Source: Natrinema amylolyticum (GTDB lineage Archaea; Halobacteriota; Halobacteria; Halobacteriales; Natrialbaceae). Taken from it: a stretch of 64,000 nt of DNA. The notes beneath the pieces are model-generated. The model was not told the DNA's origin. It saw nothing but the letters and a program-made list of their open reading frames with translations, and searched no databases. The position numbers were made by a program, and so were the translations under genes. The stretch covers positions 1,612,001-1,676,000 of the forward strand of contig NZ_JAIWPJ010000001.1 of assembly GCF_020515625.1 (NCBI RefSeq), in the 5' to 3' direction. Positions within the stretch are counted from its first letter, which is position 1; each line of letters opens with the position of its first letter. Below, one piece after another: positions 43,501 through 52,008 of this stretch.

Positions 43501-43782
43501 TCAGGCGTCGCGCTCGGACTCGATCAGTTCAGCCATCTCGATGTCGTCTTCGGTGATGCCGCCCTCCTCGTGGGAGGTCAGCCGGATCTCGACGCCGGAG
43601 TAGCGGATGATGATCTCGGGGTGGTGGAACTGCGCTTCGGCGATCTCGCCGACCATCTGGGCGAAGTTGACGCCCCGAAGGTAGTCGTCGAACTCGTAGA
43701 CGCGAACGATCTCGTCGTCCTCCCGCTCCCACTCGGCGGGGAGTCCCTCCTCGATCTCCTCGTCGGAAAGTAAGTCAGCCAT
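43501..43782 (-). CDS. 4a-hydroxytetrahydrobiopterin dehydratase (pterin carbinolamine dehydratase)
   Basis: A 93-residue small enzyme (EC 4.2.1.96) that dehydrates 4a-hydroxytetrahydropterin. The signature is complete: AQFHHPEIIIRYSGVEIRLT then SHEEGGIT, with the catalytic His-His-Pro and the later His. Haloarchaeal members may also act in molybdopterin or tRNA-queuosine-type chemistry (uncertain). The ATG at 43782 is preferred over one seven codons upstream. It is the upstream neighbour of the LWR-salt gene on the same strand, with an 86-bp gap. Confidence 0.92.
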   Translation of the reverse strand: MADLLSDEEIEEGLPAEWEREDDEIVRVYEFDDYLRGVNFAQMVGEIAEAQFHHPEIIIRYSGVEIRLTSHEEGGITEDDIEMAELIESERDA

Positions 43783-43874
43783 ATGGGGCCGAACGCAAGC
43801 CAATCAAATAACGATTGTGCAGCGTTCCCATCCCGTCGCGGGCGATCACCGGCCGATCGGTCCGCGATCGGCGC

Positions 43875-44534
43875 TCACTCCAGCCGCGACTCCTCCCCCG
43901 CGGGCTGGAGTTCGGCGTCGACCAGCGTCTCGTAGGCCCGCCGGAACCGTTCGGAGAGCGCCTGATGGGAAATGCCCAGCTCCTCGGCCAGTTCCTCCAT
44001 CGACACCCCGCGGGGGATCTCGAAGTAGCCGTACTCGAGCGCGGCCTCGAGCGCTTCCCGCTGTTCGGGCGTCAGTCGCGTCTCGTGGCCCTCGACGTCG
44101 GTCACGTCGGTCACGCGTCGCAGATCGGCGTTGACGCCGCGGTCGACCAGCCGATCGTAGGCGTCACAGAGCGTGTCGCGATCGCGGTAGCGCACGGTCA
44201 CCTGCCACCAGCCGTCGCTCGCCCGCGCCTCGAGCAGGGAGCCGCCGTCCGCGAGCAGGTCGTCCCAGAGGTGGGTCGTCCCGGCGCCCGCGGCGAAGGT
44301 CACGTCGTACAGCAGTCGCGACCCCGTTTCGACGAGGAGTTCGGCCTCCTCGACCGAGGGATCGGCCTCGAAGGCCGCAGCGACCGTCTCGGAATCCACG
44401 CCGGACACCCATAGCGACGGCCGCGTCTTCGAGACCGAGGACTCGAGTTCGAACGTGGCCTCGGGCGCGCGCTCGAAGGTGGTCGCCAGGGCCGTCTCCG
44501 CCGCCGGAAGCCGGAGGTCGGCTATCGTCGACAT
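43875..44534 (-). CDS. Bat-type HTH_10 transcription regulator
   Basis: A 219-residue regulator of the bacterio-opsin activator type. The N-terminal 155 residues form the Bat-associated sensory domain (ATFELESSVSKTRPSLWVSG, then LLEARASDGWWQVTVRYRDR). The C-terminal HTH_10 begins LTPEQREALEAALEYGYFEI and continues PRGVSMEELAEELGISHQAL at about residues 160-200. The DNA target is unknown. It lies 92 bases before the start of the pterin dehydratase gene in the same orientation, possibly a loose unit. Confidence 0.9.
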   Translation of the reverse strand: MSTIADLRLPAAETALATTFERAPEATFELESSVSKTRPSLWVSGVDSETVAAAFEADPSVEEAELLVETGSRLLYDVTFAAGAGTTHLWDDLLADGGSLLEARASDGWWQVTVRYRDRDTLCDAYDRLVDRGVNADLRRVTDVTDVEGHETRLTPEQREALEAALEYGYFEIPRGVSMEELAEELGISHQALSERFRRAYETLVDAELQPAGEESRLE

Positions 44535-44763
44535 TGGGCTTCGTACATCGAGGCGGCGTAAAAACCGCAGTTACGACGAGAGTGACTGTCGGACTCGGTG
44601 ATACCGCTCGGGGCGCACGGATCGGATTCAGTCGGCACTCCGAGGGACCCGTCGTCACCAGCGCTGCTCCGTCGGGGCCGTCGAACCGAACCGTGACCGC
44701 TGCTCCCGAACGCCGGAACTGGCCGGCCACACCGTCAAGGTCGGCGACCGCCGAGCACGGCGT

Positions 44764-45180
44764 ATGAACTCGCGTATCGACGCCGAGACCGACTTCGAGG
44801 AACTGACCGCCCGCATCCGCACGCAGTCACAGCAAGCGCCGGGATCGGACACCGAGCGCGTGACGATCCGCTCGCTCGAGGCGGTGCGCTCCGATTCGCT
44901 CGAAAGCTTACTCGAGGCCGCGGAGAGCGAACACCTCGAGCCGGGGGAGCTCGTCTTCGTCCTCTCGCGGGCCAACGCCGAACGCCTCTGCGAGCGGGAG
45001 TTCGACATCGACGACGTCGACGAACTCGAGTCAGTGCTCGGCCGGCGGATTCGGGTCGAAGACGAGATGCCCGACGACACGGTCCTCCTCTTACACCCCG
45101 ACGCCGTTGAGGGTGAGGAACTGATCGAGCCCGAGGCGATCGCCTGCGGAATCGTCGGCACCGACGGGACCGACGACTGA
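44764..45180 (+). CDS. Conserved haloarchaeal protein of unknown function
   Basis: A 138-residue very acidic soluble protein, not recognised. It has helices with repeating Glu/Leu (ESLLEAAESEHLEPGELVFV) then LSRANAERLCEREFDIDDVD and a strand-rich end (RRIRVEDEMPDDTVLLLHPD). No signal peptide or transmembrane segment. The ATG at 44764 is supported by codon use. It is divergent from the Bat regulator gene. Confidence 0.65.
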   Translation: MNSRIDAETDFEELTARIRTQSQQAPGSDTERVTIRSLEAVRSDSLESLLEAAESEHLEPGELVFVLSRANAERLCEREFDIDDVDELESVLGRRIRVEDEMPDDTVLLLHPDAVEGEELIEPEAIACGIVGTDGTDD

Positions 45181-45336
45181 CGGGGACCCGTCCACTGCCG
45201 CCCGGAGGACTATCCTCGGCTCGCGTGTGTCCCCGGTATGCGCTATCGAAGAGCGACGCCGACGGACAGGAGACAGGTCGATCCGCGAGTGCAGCATCAG
45301 GGAAGGTTTATAGTGTTAGTGGGGCAACTATTTCGC

Positions 45337-45609
45337 ATGGCTTACGCTCGAAAAGGGGACCGGTACGTCTCCCAGTCGACGTGGTTCGCACTGAGTCAAT
45401 CGACGCTCCAGTTAGTGACGACCGTCACGCTCCTCTCACTTACCGCATCGCTGCTGGCGGTTTCGATGGGAGCGCCCGATGACGTCGCAGTGATCGCGCT
45501 CGCGGCCGTTGGCGCGATCGGCCTCGGACTCGCCCTCGTTCGACTCTTCGGCTTCCTCGAGGCGAACGGGATCCCGCTGCTCGAATCGGAGTCCGCCTCG
45601 ACGGCATAA
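45337..45609 (+). CDS. Small two-helix membrane protein
   Basis: A 90-residue protein with two predicted membrane helices at about residues 22-45 (VTTVTLLSLTASLLAVSMG) and 50-70 (VAVIALAAVGAIGLGLALVR). The N-terminus MAYARKGDRYVSQSTWFALS is basic and polar. The ATG at 45337 was chosen because TTTATAGTG at 45307-45315 stands about 27 bases upstream; the longer frame from 45238 would have to cross that promoter. Function unknown. Confidence 0.7.
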   Translation: MAYARKGDRYVSQSTWFALSQSTLQLVTTVTLLSLTASLLAVSMGAPDDVAVIALAAVGAIGLGLALVRLFGFLEANGIPLLESESASTA

Positions 45610-45733
45610 CCCCTGTTCTACAGACTTCGTCCGCCGTTCGATCCCCGAAGAGGACGGCCGGCGGACCGAAGTGACTCGCGTCTCGAATCTCTTGCAGTGA
45701 AAGAACGGCGACACGATCCGTCTCGAGACCCCG

Positions 45734-45940
45734 TCAGCGCTGGAGCCCGAACGAGACGTGGATCGTCGTCGTGTACGATTCGATCTGTCCGCCCTCGACG
45801 TCGGCCGTCTGTGACTCGATTTCGATGCCGGTGATCCCCTCGAGCGTCTCGTCTGCGTCGTCGAGCGCGGTCTGTGCGGCGTCTTCCCACGATTCGGTCG
45901 ACGTGCCGACCAGCTTGATGACTTTGGCAGTTTCACTCAT
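45734..45940 (-). CDS. Dodecin family protein
   Basis: A 68-residue small protein of the dodecin family, which in other haloarchaea forms a dodecamer storing riboflavin or FMN. The fold is seen in KVIKLVGTSTESWEDAAQTA and YTTTIHVSFGL. At the position of the flavin-stacking Trp of Halobacterium dodecin (TVDNVVWAEV) this protein has Gly (TLEGITGIEI), so its flavin binding may differ. The only Trp is near residue 18. A TATA-like CTATATTC is about 30 bases upstream of the ATG. It is next to the MATE exporter gene. Confidence 0.85.
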   Translation of the reverse strand: MSETAKVIKLVGTSTESWEDAAQTALDDADETLEGITGIEIESQTADVEGGQIESYTTTIHVSFGLQR

Positions 45941-46022
45941 GATCCGCGGAAACGGACACCGGCAGCGAATATAGTCCTTGGCCGGGGGTATGCCGGCCCA
46001 GGTCGACCCGACTCGAGCGCAG

Positions 46023-47453
46023 TTACCCGGGATCCGAGGACGGCCGATACCGGCGACTCACCGCTTTCCACCGGCCGATCCGAAACAGCCAGTAGTTGAT
46101 CCCGCCCGGCACCGCCGTCTCGAGGAAGAGCGCCAGATAGAGCCCGCCGACGCCGAGCGGCGTGACCAGCCCGAGCGCGGCCGCCGGAAGGGCGAAGGCG
46201 TAGCGGCCGATCAGGGAGGCGACGAACGGCCAGCGGGTGTCGCCGGCCCCCAGCAGCGCCCCCGCGGCGGCCCCGTCGATGCCGTACCCGATCGAACTGA
46301 CCGCGCCGACGGCGACGAAGACGGCGGCCTGCGCCGCCGCCGCGGGATCGGTGACGAACAGCCCCGCGATCGGTCGCGCGAGGAGTACGACCAGAACGGT
46401 CAGCGCGGTGTAGAGCACCGCCGAGAGTCGAATGATTCCCGCGCCGTAGGCTCCCGCCTCCGTCTCCTCGCCGGCACCGAGGTGCTGTCCGACGAGCGAA
46501 CTCGCGGCCAGCGATAGCCCCCAGTTGACGCTGTTTATCAGGGCCCGAACCCGTCGGCCGACCTCGAGCGCCGTGACGACGACGGGGCCGAACGAGGCGG
46601 CGATCCAGAGCAGCGGGAAGACGATCGCGCCCTGTGCGAGCCGCCGGCCGATCTCCGGCAGCGAGATCTCGACCAGCTGGCGGATCAGCGTCGGCTCGAA
46701 CCAGGGGCCGCCTCGAGCGATGGGGACGGGACTGGGCTCCATCCCGAGTCGGCCGTACGATCGGCCGAGCATCCCCCACGCGAGGACCACCGTCACGAAC
46801 CCGCTCGCGAGGGTCGTCCCGATCGCGGCACCGGCAGCGCCCAGTCCGAACCAGAAGATGAGCAGGCCGCTGAGGACGATATTGAGGACCGCGCCGCCGG
46901 CGCGGGCGACCATCTCGGTGAACGTGTCGCCGACGCCCGTATACGTTCGACTGGCGATGAGATTGAGTAGCTCGAAGACCACCGCAGGTGCGACGTAGAC
47001 GAGATAGATGCTCCCGTGACGAAGCGCGTCCGGCCCCGCACCGAGCAGCCCGATCAGCGGGTCGGGGGCAACGAGAAAGACGCCCGCGATCGGAAGCGAG
47101 AACCCGATCGCGAGCAGGACGCTCTGGTTGACGGCCAGCGACGCGCGAGCGGTCGCCTCGCCGCCATAATTCTGTGAGACGAGCGTGACGGTACCGCCCG
47201 CGAGGCCGAGTCCCAGCAGCGTGACGATCTGCCAGTAGCCGAGCGCGAACGCGAGCCCCGCGGTCCCCGCCGTCCCGACCGCGATCCCGACCATCGCGAG
47301 GTCGGCCGTCTGCTTGGACATGATCGCGAAGCCGGTGACGATTCGGGGCCACGCCAGTTCCATGGTCGGGCGGAACCGTTCGGCGTCGATGATCCCGCAG
47401 CGCTCAAGCGTGCGCGCGGCGGCCCGCACGACGGCCGCTCCCCGTTCGGTCAT
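46023..47453 (-). CDS. MATE family efflux transporter
   Basis: A 476-residue membrane protein with 12 predicted helices. It is recognised as MATE from the paired organisation and segments such as VTLVSQNYGGEATARASLAV at about residues 85-105 and SLVGQHLGAGEETEAGAYGA in the second half. Family members export drugs or organic cations in exchange for sodium or protons. The ATG at 47453 gives a short charged N-terminus before helix 1. It lies 82 bases before the dodecin gene in the same direction; no functional link is known. Confidence 0.9.
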   Translation of the reverse strand: MTERGAAVVRAAARTLERCGIIDAERFRPTMELAWPRIVTGFAIMSKQTADLAMVGIAVGTAGTAGLAFALGYWQIVTLLGLGLAGGTVTLVSQNYGGEATARASLAVNQSVLLAIGFSLPIAGVFLVAPDPLIGLLGAGPDALRHGSIYLVYVAPAVVFELLNLIASRTYTGVGDTFTEMVARAGGAVLNIVLSGLLIFWFGLGAAGAAIGTTLASGFVTVVLAWGMLGRSYGRLGMEPSPVPIARGGPWFEPTLIRQLVEISLPEIGRRLAQGAIVFPLLWIAASFGPVVVTALEVGRRVRALINSVNWGLSLAASSLVGQHLGAGEETEAGAYGAGIIRLSAVLYTALTVLVVLLARPIAGLFVTDPAAAAQAAVFVAVGAVSSIGYGIDGAAAGALLGAGDTRWPFVASLIGRYAFALPAAALGLVTPLGVGGLYLALFLETAVPGGINYWLFRIGRWKAVSRRYRPSSDPG

Positions 47454-47566
47454 CCGGTCCGTTCTTCCGGTACCGACGCCTTCCGTCTGTCGTTCGGCGG
47501 ACCGCCGACGGCCGCGTAAATGTAGAAAACTATACTTATTTATCCCCGTCGCGAATCGGACGAACC

Positions 47567-48130
47567 ATGCGATTGCCAGCCCTCCGCGTCCGCCGGATCG
47601 CCCTCGGGGTACCCTCGTTCCTCGCGGCCGGTCCGTCGACGGCGCTCGCTCAACGCGGCACCGACGAAGTCAGAACCGGCGTCGAGACGGTAAGCCAATA
47701 CCCCTGGTACGTCGACGCGGTCATCCCCGCCCTGATCACGCTCGTCATCGGCGGGCTCCTGATCGTCGTCAGCCCGGACGGGACGCGACGGCGCACCGAT
47801 CGCGCGCTCGAGTCGCCCGGTCCGGCGCTCGTCTACGGCGTCCTGAGTCTGGTCGTCGTCATCGGCGCGTCGTTCCTGTTGGCGATGACGGGAATCGGGC
47901 TCGTCATCGCGCTTCCGTTGCTCGCCGGCTACGTCATCGTTCTGCTCGTCGCCAGTGAATTCGGCTATCTCGCGGTTGGTCGGCTCGCGGCCGGCGGCTG
48001 GCTCCCCGCGCTGGCCGTCGCGACCGTCGTCTCCGCAGTGACCGGAGTCGTCCCCGTCATCGGATCGATAGCCGGGTTCGTGATCGGCATGATCGGCGTC
48101 GGAACGGTCGTCGGGGAGTTCGTGTCGTGA
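47567..48130 (+). CDS. Membrane protein of unknown function
   Basis: A 187-residue protein with a possible signal peptide at its start (IALGVPSFLAAGPSTALAQR, cut after AQ) and about four membrane helices at residues 52-68, 88-108, 110-130 and 145-180. A DUF8173-like assignment is possible but uncertain. A TATA-like TATTTATC lies about 27 bases before the ATG, supporting this start. It is divergent from the MATE gene and ends five bases before the geranylgeranyl reductase stop on the other strand. Confidence 0.7.
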   Translation: MRLPALRVRRIALGVPSFLAAGPSTALAQRGTDEVRTGVETVSQYPWYVDAVIPALITLVIGGLLIVVSPDGTRRRTDRALESPGPALVYGVLSLVVVIGASFLLAMTGIGLVIALPLLAGYVIVLLVASEFGYLAVGRLAAGGWLPALAVATVVSAVTGVVPVIGSIAGFVIGMIGVGTVVGEFVS

Positions 48131-48135
48131 CCGAG

Positions 48136-49221
48136 TCAGGCCCGTGAGAGCACGGCTTTGAGGTGCTCGAGCGAGACGAGCGACGTCGGCCGATCCATGT
48201 GGACGCCGATCTCGCCCGACAGCGCCCCCAGCCCGAGCCGCTGGACCGGCTCGGGCAGCGAGTACGCCCGCCGGATCCAGCGACCGAGCGCCTGTTCGCG
48301 CTCGAGGTCGTCACGCCAGGCGCGCTCGTAGGCCGCGAGCGTAGTCGGTCGATCGGGGTTGATCTCGCGAGCGGCGTGATCGGCGCTGGTCATGCTGTAG
48401 AGGATGCCGCCGCCGGTGAAGGGCTTGGTCTGGGCCGCCGCGTCGCCGATGAGAAAGGCTCGACGGCTCGTCACGCGGTCCGGCGGTCCGACCGGGATCG
48501 CCCCGGAACAGCGGTGAGAGACGTCGATCTCGTAGCCGTCGATCAGTTCCTCGAAGTGCTTGGTCACCTGAACGCCCGGGGGAGCCGCGAGGCCGTACTC
48601 GACGCCGGCCTCGCCGCGGGGAATCCGCCACGCGAAGAAGGTCGGCGGCGTGAGGTGGACGTCGACGAAGTCTTGGTGGTCGTCCTCCTCGGAGAAGGCG
48701 AGCACCCCGTGGAGCAGTTCCTCGGGCTGAGGGAGGTCGAGTTCGTCTCGCACTCTCGAGCGCGGGCCATCGCAGCCGGCGAGCATCTTCGCCTTGAACT
48801 CGACGGTTCCGTCGGGCCCGCTGGCGACGACATCGACGCGGTCGTGATGTTCGGTGACCGACGTGACCGTGTGTTCCTCGCGGACGTCCGCGCCCGCCTC
48901 ACGGGCGAGGTCGGCGAGGTGGCGGTCCAGTCCCACGCGGTCGATGACGTTCGACGCGACGTCGTCCTTGTAGAACGGGTAGGCGTCGCTCCCGGGGCCG
49001 CCGACGTGGAACCGCGCGCCGTAGATCTCGTTCTGGAACAACTCCTCGCGAGCGCCCTCGCCCGTGAAATTCCAGATGTCCGTACTCACGTGGCCTGAAC
49101 AGGCCAGCGGCTCGCCGACCTGCCCTTTCTCGAGGGCGAGTACGTCGTAGCCCTCCTCGGCCGCCTGGCGGGCGAAGCGCGCGCCCGGTGGGCCGACACC
49201 GACGACGACGAAATCGTACAT
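48136..49221 (-). CDS. Geranylgeranyl reductase family (digeranylgeranylglycerophospholipid reductase-like)
   Basis: A 361-residue FAD-dependent oxidoreductase of the GGR group, which saturates the isoprenoid chains of archaeal lipids. The FAD site is YDFVVVGVGPPGARFARQAA at residues 2-21, with the second FAD motif RRAFLIGDAAAQTKPFTGGG near residue 265. PxxYxWxFP-like motifs appear as FFAWRIPRGEAGVEYGLA. The ATG at 49221 is supported by a TATA-like CCTATTTACC about 27 bases upstream. Whether it acts on membrane lipids or on a quinone or dolichol chain is undetermined. Divergent from the cyclase gene. Confidence 0.88.
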   Translation of the reverse strand: MYDFVVVGVGPPGARFARQAAEEGYDVLALEKGQVGEPLACSGHVSTDIWNFTGEGAREELFQNEIYGARFHVGGPGSDAYPFYKDDVASNVIDRVGLDRHLADLAREAGADVREEHTVTSVTEHHDRVDVVASGPDGTVEFKAKMLAGCDGPRSRVRDELDLPQPEELLHGVLAFSEEDDHQDFVDVHLTPPTFFAWRIPRGEAGVEYGLAAPPGVQVTKHFEELIDGYEIDVSHRCSGAIPVGPPDRVTSRRAFLIGDAAAQTKPFTGGGILYSMTSADHAAREINPDRPTTLAAYERAWRDDLEREQALGRWIRRAYSLPEPVQRLGLGALSGEIGVHMDRPTSLVSLEHLKAVLSRA

Positions 49222-49277
49222 GCTCGGGACGTTCACGGCGGACGGTAAATAGGTTCTCGAGATACTCGCGGAGTCAG

Positions 49278-49286
49278 TACTAAATG
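49278..49286 (+). promoter_or_regulatory. TATA box of the cyclase gene
   Basis: TACTAAATG is 27 bases before the ATG at 49309. The position argues against the GTG at 49300 and for the ATG as start. It lies in an 87-bp divergent region with the reductase promoter. Confidence 0.55.
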
Positions 49287-49308
49287 GATTCCGCTGGTCG
49301 TGGCCCGT

Positions 49309-50175
49309 ATGAGTGGTTTGATAACATCTGACGAAACTACCTTGATCGACCTCAGCATCGGCCTCGAGGACGGCGTGGCGAGCGAGCCGACGCCGCCGAG
49401 TATCGACGCGTTCGACCACGAGGCGGGCGCGAAGCGCCTCGCCGAGACCCTGCAGGAACAGGGGTACGACGTCGAGCCAGACGACTTCCCCGACGGAATG
49501 GGACTCGCCTGGGAGGACGTCGAGGCCATTCCCCACGCCGGAACCCACCTCGACGCGCCGTGGCACTACGGCCCGGAGGTCGACGGGGAACCGGCGAAGA
49601 CGATCGAAGAGATTCCCCTCGAGTGGTGTCGCGGGTCGGCGGTCGTCCTCGATTTCCGGACCATGGAGCCCGGCGAAGAGATCGGGGTCGCCGATCTCGA
49701 GGACGCCCTCGCGGAGCTGGATCACGACCTCTCGACGGGCGAGATCGTCCTGCTCCAGACCGGTGCCGACGAGCTGTGGGGCCAACCCGAATACCTCACG
49801 CAGTTTCCCGGGATGAGCGCAGAAGGAACAAAATTCCTCGTCGAGCAGGGGGTGAGGGTGATCGGGACGGACGCCTACGGCTTCGACAAACCGTTCGCCG
49901 CGATGGGCGAGCGCTACGTCGAGTCCGGCGACGAGGACGAGTTGTGGCCGGCCCACGTCGCCGGCCGGGCGGTCGAGTACTGCCAGATCGAGAAGATGGC
50001 CAATCTCGACGCGCTGCCGCGCAAGACCGACATCCCCCTCGTCGCGTTCCCGATCAAGATCGAGGACGGGAGCGCGGGCTGGGTGCGGCCGGTCGCGATG
50101 CTCGAGGGCGGGGCGGCCGACGGAGACGGAGCGACCGACGGAGCCGACGCCGAAACCGGGGGTGAGGCGGCGTGA
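49309..50175 (+). CDS. Cyclase family protein (kynurenine formamidase-like)
   Basis: A 288-residue metal-dependent hydrolase of the cyclase family (kynurenine formamidase and isatin hydrolase relatives). The metal motif HAGTHLDAPWHYG is at about residues 76-88, with a downstream region VIGTDAYGFDKPF that resembles the family's second site. A 25-residue acidic tail follows. It overlaps the next gene by four bases (GTGA), so the pair is coupled. The natural substrate is unknown; degradation of an aromatic or amino-acid derivative is the usual role (inference). Confidence 0.87.
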   Translation: MSGLITSDETTLIDLSIGLEDGVASEPTPPSIDAFDHEAGAKRLAETLQEQGYDVEPDDFPDGMGLAWEDVEAIPHAGTHLDAPWHYGPEVDGEPAKTIEEIPLEWCRGSAVVLDFRTMEPGEEIGVADLEDALAELDHDLSTGEIVLLQTGADELWGQPEYLTQFPGMSAEGTKFLVEQGVRVIGTDAYGFDKPFAAMGERYVESGDEDELWPAHVAGRAVEYCQIEKMANLDALPRKTDIPLVAFPIKIEDGSAGWVRPVAMLEGGAADGDGATDGADAETGGEAA

Positions 50176-51167
50176 AGCTCGCGACGTTCGAGGTCGACAC
50201 CCCCGTCGGCCCCGTCGAGCGAATCGGAGCCGTCGACGAGTCGACCGACTCCGACGACACCGCGGCCGGCGAAGCCGCGCTCGTGGACCTCACCGCCGCC
50301 TACGGCGCGGTCCTCGAGGCCGACGGCGAACCCGCGCCCGCGGATCTGGCCCGCGCACACGTCCCGCCGGAGATGATCGCCTTCTTAGAGCGCGGCGACC
50401 GGGCGATCGCGGACGCCAGAGAGGCCCTCGAGTACGCGGCCGAAACGAACGCCGAGCGCGGCCCCGGCGGCGCGACGCTCCGGTACGAGCCCGGCGAATA
50501 CCGACTGCTCGCGCCGCTGCCGCGACCGAACTCGCTGCGGGACTGCATGGCCATCGAGGAGCACGTGCAGAACAGTATGGACGGCGAAATCGCCGACGTC
50601 TGGTACGACCTGCCGGTCTACTACAAGGGCAACGCCGACAGCGTGGTCGCGCCTGGCGAGACGATCCGGTGGCCCGACTACTCCGATATCATGGACTACG
50701 AACTCGAGATCGCGGCCGTGATCGGGAAGCGCGGGCGGGACATCTCCGCAGACGAAGCCGAGGAGTACATCGCCGGCTATACGGTTTTCAACGACTTCAG
50801 CGCCCGCGACATCCAGGGCGAAGAGATGGAGGGCCGGCTCGGGCCGGCGAAGGGGAAGGACTTCGCGAACGGGCTGGGTCCCTATGTCGTCCCCCGCGAG
50901 GACATCGACGTCCTCTCGGCACCCATGACCGCCCGCGTCGACGGCGAGATCTGGTCCGAGGGCACGGTCGACGAGATGTACCATTCCTTCGCGGATATCA
51001 TCGCCCACGTCTCCCAGTCCGAGACGCTCCACCCCGGCGACGTCATCGGCAGCGGCACCGTCGGCGAGGGCTGCGGGTTGGAGTTAGGGCAGTGGCTCGA
51101 GGACGGCAATACCGTCGAACTCGAGGTCGAGGGGATCGGCACGCTCGAGCACACGGTCGTCGAATAA
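50172..51167 (+). CDS. Fumarylacetoacetate hydrolase family protein
   Basis: A 331-residue member of the FAH family. The catalytic domain (about residues 110-331) contains the metal ligands in MDYELEIAAVIGKRGRDI and the loop YTVFNDFSARDIQGEEM, followed by AKGKDFANGLGPYVV and SGTVGEGCGLELGQWLEDG. It starts with GTG overlapping the cyclase stop. The pair suggests a short catabolic unit in which the cyclase hydrolyses one ring or amide product and the FAH enzyme splits or isomerises the next. The substrate is unknown. Confidence 0.93.
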   Translation: MKLATFEVDTPVGPVERIGAVDESTDSDDTAAGEAALVDLTAAYGAVLEADGEPAPADLARAHVPPEMIAFLERGDRAIADAREALEYAAETNAERGPGGATLRYEPGEYRLLAPLPRPNSLRDCMAIEEHVQNSMDGEIADVWYDLPVYYKGNADSVVAPGETIRWPDYSDIMDYELEIAAVIGKRGRDISADEAEEYIAGYTVFNDFSARDIQGEEMEGRLGPAKGKDFANGLGPYVVPREDIDVLSAPMTARVDGEIWSEGTVDEMYHSFADIIAHVSQSETLHPGDVIGSGTVGEGCGLELGQWLEDGNTVELEVEGIGTLEHTVVE

Positions 51168-51215
51168 CTCGATCGGTCGCCGGGAGGACGATCGGCGAAC
51201 CGCGGCGTATCGCCG

Positions 51216-51803
51216 TTACGACTCGCCGTCCGAGTCCTCGAGTAGCGTCCAGAACCGCTCCGTGTCGCCCTCGAAGCGCTCGAGCAGGTCGCGCATCTCG
51301 GCCCGGTGGTCGTCGGTGACTTTGACGTGGACCATCCCCTCGTCGGGTTGGCCGTAGACGACGCTCGCGCCCTCGGGCGCGGCGACGATCGCCGGCAGCG
51401 CGACGAGGTCCTCCTCGCCGTCGACCAGAATCGTCGTGGGTTCGTCCGTCGAGAGCGCGCGTCGGAGTGCCCGAACGACCGGCGCGGAGAGTTCGGCGGG
51501 CGGGTTCCGCACTTCGATGCTCGCGCCGGACGTGACCGCGTCGCGGATCTCCTCGTCGACCGCGCTGCGCTTGGTCCGCCCGTCGACGAGCGCGACGTCC
51601 GGTCGGCGGCCCGCCTGCAGGAGGTGATAGGTGACGACGTCGCCGACGGCGATGATGGGGCCGTCGACGGTCTCGAGGAGCCGTTCGGCGTCGGTCTCGA
51701 TCGGTCCCATCGGCTCCTTGAGTTCGTGGCGGAGCTCGTCGGGCAAAACCAGTAGCTGATCGTCGGCGGCGAGCGTCGGCTCGTCGTCGTCGTCGCGGGT
51801 CAC
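51216..51803 (-). CDS. GTP-dependent dephospho-CoA kinase
   Basis: A 195-residue protein of the DUF359 family, shown in Thermococcus to be a GTP-dependent dephospho-CoA kinase (EC 2.7.1.237), the last step of archaeal CoA synthesis. The signature is IIAVGDVVTYHLLQAGRRPD then VALVDGRTKRSAVDEEI, and near 120 the IRNPP-like VRNPPAELSAPVVRALRRAL. It starts with GTG, five bases after the spt4 stop, so it is the last gene of the aIF2-gamma operon. Length normal. Confidence 0.93.
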   Translation of the reverse strand: MTRDDDDEPTLAADDQLLVLPDELRHELKEPMGPIETDAERLLETVDGPIIAVGDVVTYHLLQAGRRPDVALVDGRTKRSAVDEEIRDAVTSGASIEVRNPPAELSAPVVRALRRALSTDEPTTILVDGEEDLVALPAIVAAPEGASVVYGQPDEGMVHVKVTDDHRAEMRDLLERFEGDTERFWTLLEDSDGES

Positions 51804-51808
51804 GCGAG

Positions 51809-52006
51809 TCAGCGAACCTTCAGGGCGTACGCGCCCGGTTCGGTGATCTGCATCTCCGTCGCGATCTGACTCTCTTCGGGGTGGGCGATGATAACGTAGC
51901 CCGCCCAGTCCTCGGTCAGTGACGAGGAGTTGCAGGCGTCACAGGTCTCGTTGTCCGGTTCGTTGACCCGGTGACACTCGCGACAGACGAGGCGGTCCGA
52001 TGCCAT
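51809..52006 (-). CDS. spt4: Transcription elongation factor Spt4 (RpoE'')
   Basis: A 65-residue zinc-ribbon protein. The two CxxC knuckles are CRECHRV and CDACNSS (residues 8-27), followed by the strand segment DWAGYVIIAHPEESQIATEM. It forms the Spt4/Spt5 processivity factor of archaeal RNA polymerase (known). It lies two bases after rpoE1 and before the dephospho-CoA kinase, the conserved archaeal order. Confidence 0.96.
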   Translation of the reverse strand: MASDRLVCRECHRVNEPDNETCDACNSSSLTEDWAGYVIIAHPEESQIATEMQITEPGAYALKVR

Positions 52007-52008
52007 GG

